From NCBI GenBank assembly GCA_963678675.1, contig OY783196.1, positions 26,700,827 to 26,764,826 on the forward strand: a stretch of 64,000 bases of DNA, in the 5' to 3' direction. The notes under the pieces were generated by a model that was not told the DNA's origin, did no database searches, and saw only the letters and a program-made list of their open reading frames with translations. The DNA is from Xiphydria camelus (Eukaryota > Arthropoda > Insecta > Hymenoptera > Xiphydriidae). Position numbers and translations under genes: made by a program. Below are positions 60,601-64,000 of this stretch, piece by piece. Position 1 is the first letter of the stretch. Every line of letters begins with the position of its first letter.

Positions 60601-61540
60601 GTCGATCTCTAAAAAAGATTACGTCAATTTTGACGTATTGTCCATACATAAGGAGATAATCGTGATTTAAGTATCGACTATCGCTAAGTTCATTATTCGT
60701 TTTACTTGTAGTACACGTTGAGTATTATAAGTAGGTGATAATGCGATAATACGGTACGCACTCGAGTCCTACTATATCATTTATAAGAAACTCGCATCGA
60801 GATCGTTGTATACCGGTTCGGTTTCTCGCCGAGATTAATAACGCGGAGCGTATAATCATTTTCTTATTACCCGCTCTTGAAACAACAAAGTATCTGCGTA
60901 CTGAAGCAAAATTCGATTTCTAGTTGAGCATAGGTGTCTCCGTTCTATGTGTACCGTGGCTACGGTGGGCTCAACCTAATCTTCCCAGGCCGATTAGGGT
61001 GAATCTAGCGTTTCCGATTATCTACATTATCGCTACGCTCTTCGTCACAATCGTACCGATGTACGCCAGCCCCATAGAGACAGGTGTGTTGAGTTTACTG
61101 AACCTCCATATAAGTTCGTCGACATTTCGACAATTCCATGATGTAATTTTAAATTATTCCGCAGGTTACGGCTGCCTCATGATATTCTCTTCGGTGCCTG
61201 TATACTTAGCATTCATTGCGTGGAAAAACAAACCGAAATTCTTCCAAAATGCCGTCGGTAAGTGGACAAAAATCGAGCAATCCGTAAGATTCAACTTTTC
61301 AAATTTAAAAATGTTTTACGCAATGACACACACCTAAAGCGGTCGTGTCGATCGCAAAATATCTCCTCCGATCAATCGTTTCGTTTCTCTTTTATGTTTG
61401 TCACTTTGTTTATTCCTGCAGGCGCCGTAACCCAAAGTTTGCAGAAGCTGATGGTGGTCGTCCGACCAAAGACTAAGGTTCAGAGCACACTATACATATA
61501 CTACTCTGTCATATCACGCATGCTTACTGTCATGGATTAA
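51611..61540 (+). CDS. L-type amino-acid transporter light chain (SLC7A5/SLC7A8-like; fly JhI-21/minidiscs group)
   Basis: Exons: 51611-51856, 52027-52273, 56961-57086, 59153-59291, 59440-59563, 60060-60260, 60382-60456, 60924-61083, 61165-61257, 61422-61540 (509 aa, phases closed). The protein is a 12-pass APC-fold exchanger of large neutral amino acids, working at the plasma membrane as a heterodimer with a 4F2hc/CD98-type heavy chain. Seen in sequence: the TM1 substrate loop IIGSGIF (48-54), TM2-3 region ([19 protein letters not shown]), the extracellular Cys149 (MFPDC) at the position used for the disulphide with the heavy chain, [22 protein letters not shown] in TM6-7, and [16 protein letters not shown] in the loop after TM8. 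Length matches LAT1/LAT2. The poly-A before the ATG (AAAAAAA ATG) directly follows the splice acceptor. Subfamily is firm; which fly paralogue it equals is not settled. Confidence 0.93.
52274..56960 (+). other. Transporter intron 2, no gene seen
   Basis: A 4.7 kb intron. It contains a 14-base G run at 53329-53342 and a GC alternation at about 54278-54294. A 117-codon frame at 53726-54079 has partly protein-like composition but no splice-consistent partner and no recognised family. Confidence 0.5.
53329..53342. repeat. Poly-G run
   Basis: Fourteen consecutive G residues in transporter intron 2. Length may be unreliable from sequencing. Confidence 0.85.
57087..59152 (+). other. Transporter intron 3
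   Basis: A 2.1 kb intron holding the CACTG-ended MITE at 57258-57467. The rest is GC-rich non-coding sequence with chance ORFs. Confidence 0.5.
57258..57467. mobile_element. Short MITE with CACTGAGAAAAAT terminal inverted repeats
   Basis: The element begins CACTGAGAAAAATAACT and ends AGTCATTTTTCTCAGTG, 17 bp inverted ends with one mismatch, and is 210 bp long. Inner TAGCCAAAATTG and AAATTTGGCTAAA blocks are also inverted. No coding capacity. I see no clear target-site duplication, so the superfamily is left open. Confidence 0.7.
59564..60059 (+). other. Transporter intron 5
   Basis: About 500 bases with nothing recognisable beyond splice sites (GTGAGT donor, TTTCAG acceptor). Confidence 0.6.
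60510..60695. mobile_element. Foldback MITE, decayed copy 4
   Basis: Lies in transporter intron 7. The left arm reads CAATTATCTTCCTTTCTATG and the right arm AAGGAGATAATCGTGATTTA. The centre is ATAGAACGTTTTTATAGATC then GATCTCTAAAAAAGATTACG. It resembles the 43.3, 47.4 and 47.8 kb copies but is more diverged. The outer ends are not clearly defined. Confidence 0.5.
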
Positions 61541-64000
61541 TTTAGTCATCGAAGTTAATCATTTCGGGCACTTCACGTACGCGCGCTTGACTATATTTAT
61601 TCTTCCACGCAATAACGTCATTCGCACTGCCGATAATTCGCTTTTGGTTTGAACCATCTGTATCCATCCTCCGATTAATTTGAACACAATCAATTTCACG
61701 TCGTACTCGAGATCCTTTGATTTGTGTAATATTTTTTCGATCATACATTTGGATTTTAACGCGTCAGCATCGTTTGTGCTATTTATAGTTTGGGTCTTTT
61801 TTCCCGAAATTGCAAGATTTTTAGTAAAACTTGTAGAATTTTTCAATCTTATTATTCTCATTCGAACAGATTATTTATAAAGCCACATTAGAACGGGTGT
61901 TCTTTTTTAAGTGTATTTACGTATCTTCATATCCACCTTACGCGTAAAACTATTGTTACAAGTGTGGTGACGCCTTCGATATCGGTGGCACACTTGTAAT
62001 AATATTCAAATATTTTCGCGTACGTCACGTAGATGAAGATACGTACCCCGAACGGTCGAACGCCGTAATCACTTAATCGAAGAACACGTGTATAAATGCA
62101 GTTTAGCGGAAGGCGCCCTGCTTTTGTCTCTGGTAAATATGTACATATACAAAGATTGCATTGCAAGTTGTAAAGTGAGTTGCCGAAATATACACGATGC
62201 TGCGCGTCAAGTCCTACGAATTAATCTTTGAGTTTACACGTCGAATCACATACCATACACGAGCACTACAAGCACACATGTCCTGCTATAGCGCACTGTC
62301 TACGATTTAAAAGAAAAAACGAAAAATTCGCAACTGACTTATTAACGCTTTCCCATCAAATATCATGCTCCTCGCTAAATCGCCCTCCGCGCAAATCTTG
62401 TTGCAGTAAGTGTCACGAGGTTCCTGCAGAAGATATTGATGGTAGTCGGCAAGGCGAAACCCGCTCAGGTATAAGCAGTCTACTATTTTTCCACTGACAT
62501 TCCAACCGGACAATCGGCACGAAGGAAGAAGCAATGAGTAACGTAAGAAGAGGAGCTCCTCCGCGGGGAGGCGGAAAACATTTTTTCGGAGCTTCTGTTG
62601 AGTTATAATATTCGGCGTCCGAAAGCAAGAGGCAGCCATATTGATGAAGGACGCCAAATACCCCACCGGAACGAGCCGTGCGTTATATCTGTATTATTCG
62701 CGCGAATATTTTCCCCATTAACTCTTTTAATGGGTGTGTCCTAGCTTCGTTGACGAAGAAACGCGTACGTTTGTATCGTATGAAGGATGAGAAAAAGAAA
62801 AATACGCACCCATCGAAGGGGTGAAATCGGTGTGGGGAAACAAATTCTGAAGTCGCGACCATAGCTGGGATAGTTTGAACTCATCGACTTCATGCGCGCA
62901 AAACGTAAAGTCATTTAGATGTTCCATCAGTGTGTAAATGAACCGATCGATACGTTGTATCCATGCTGCATAATAAGTCCGATATAGGTACACAAATTAG
63001 TGATACGGATTTGCGCGAGAAAACAGTGGAAAGTACAGAGTATAAGTCGTCGCCTCTGAAGGATCGTTACGAGTATCCACACACTACTTCCGCTTAAAGA
63101 TGTACGTTTTTTTTTTTATAACTGGAGCCGTAAATTCACTGGATGTATGGTAACAAAATCGAAGTATCAAGTAACTTCTCATTTGCCTTGCGTCCGCGTA
63201 TGCAACGCATATATCCGGTACAAATTGTTACCTTCATTCGAACTCGCATTAGTAACAGTTCGGCATTTTCGACGTTTCCAGTTCTACATATACACAGGAT
63301 TTAAAAAATCGCGCAAGGAGGTACCGGTATCATTCCAATCCCGCAAAACATTCCAGGCCTCTCGACGACCTTTATCGAAAAGCTTGACGGTATGTAGGTA
63401 GAGCGTAGAATAAGAGAATCGAATTTTTTATTCGATCGACCCGACCCACGTTATTCGGTATTCCCTTCCTCTGACTTCGACGTGTAGTCGATTCAACGCG
63501 AACACGCATTTACACACGTAAACGATAGTTTTGGACGTGTTTTATCATAGATATTTTTCTGGACCATCCTTCCCTATCGTTTACCATCTTAAATCTCTGT
63601 AAATTAACGAGAGAAAAAAAAGAAGAGATTCTTTCGCGTCCCACCGATTCGTCGAGACGCCTTCATGTATGTATATGTACATTCGTATGATATATATGTA
63701 TAAATCTAATTGCGCTGATATATATATTTGCGAACGATCGGATGTATAAAATTGTTAATTCCAATTATATTGTATGTGTATCTATGTACACGCGCGCTAT
63801 CCGCGTGTGTAATGCGTATAACTCTGTGAAAACGCTGTTTAGAGACAAGACGCGAATATCTACGCCGAATCGGTGAGAGCGCTCGTGTCGATACGATGGA
63901 CATATCCCGTAGTTGAAATGAGGAATCACGTAAAGGACCAAAAGTATCGGAAGGATATTCCTGAAACGAAGTCTCGACCGGTTTACAGAACGATCTTACG
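61541..64000 (+). other. 3' flank of the transporter gene to the window end
   Basis: 2.5 kb after the stop codon. It probably begins with the transporter 3' untranslated region. No canonical exon, RNA gene or second gene could be supported. ORFs here are short and lack splice or domain support. Confidence 0.5.

Noticed and set aside
1..64000. CRISPR arrays, prokaryotic operons, prophage, ribosomal RNA genes
   Set aside because: None seen. Spliced insect genes occupy the window and no regularly spaced repeats occur.

Overview
This is nuclear DNA from an insect, most likely an ant or another hymenopteran. The evidence is animal gene content with GT-AG introns in every gene, the insect nuclear receptor HR96 next to animal housekeeping genes, GC-rich patches beside AT-rich introns, and short non-autonomous DNA transposons. 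One of these transposons is flanked by TTAA. The species assignment is an inference. All gene models were built by hand from reading frames, splice consensus and intron phase. They close in frame, but no transcript data were used.

Layout. 1-8682 (minus): N-terminal part of an attractin/Distracted-like protein, cut by the left edge of the window. 9046-9351 (minus): a short unrecognised cysteine-containing ORF. 10386-13853 (plus): N-acetylglucosamine kinase, six exons. 15977-18690 (minus): nuclear receptor HR96, five exons. 20972-31002 (minus): a SAM plus SH2 adaptor of the SLP-76/BLNK family, nine exons, with a candidate internal alternative first exon at 22917-23040. 32043-34084 (plus): glutaredoxin-3 (thioredoxin-Grx-Grx), four exons plus a candidate alternative terminal exon. 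34389-40520 (minus): ribosome-biogenesis protein RRP12, 23 exons. 40594-40890 (minus): an orphan exon-like ORF. 51611-61540 (plus): an L-type amino-acid transporter light chain (SLC7A5/8 type), ten coding exons. It probably has a non-coding first exon ending at 45434, behind a 6 kb 5'UTR intron.

The genes are unrelated in function (cell-surface receptor, amino-sugar salvage, xenobiotic/lipid-sensing receptor, tyrosine-kinase adaptor, Fe-S trafficking, pre-rRNA processing, amino-acid uptake). I see no operon-like or gene-cluster logic. NAGK/HR96 and GLRX3/RRP12 are convergent pairs. Attractin/NAGK and SLP-76-like/GLRX3 are divergent pairs.

Non-coding DNA contains a family of about 0.2 kb foldback MITEs with a shared central hairpin (43.3, 47.4, 47.8 and 60.5 kb), a separate CACTG-ended MITE (57.3 kb), a large imperfect inverted repeat in NAGK intron 1 (11.9-12.2 kb), an inverted pair of about 40 bp in the adaptor intron, a short perfect-stem hairpin near 15.3 kb, and several microsatellites. 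The most interesting protein-level observations are the degenerate CVYT site in the second glutaredoxin domain, the alternative 3' end that would remove that domain, and the phase-compatible alternative first exon that would give an SH2-only adaptor isoform.
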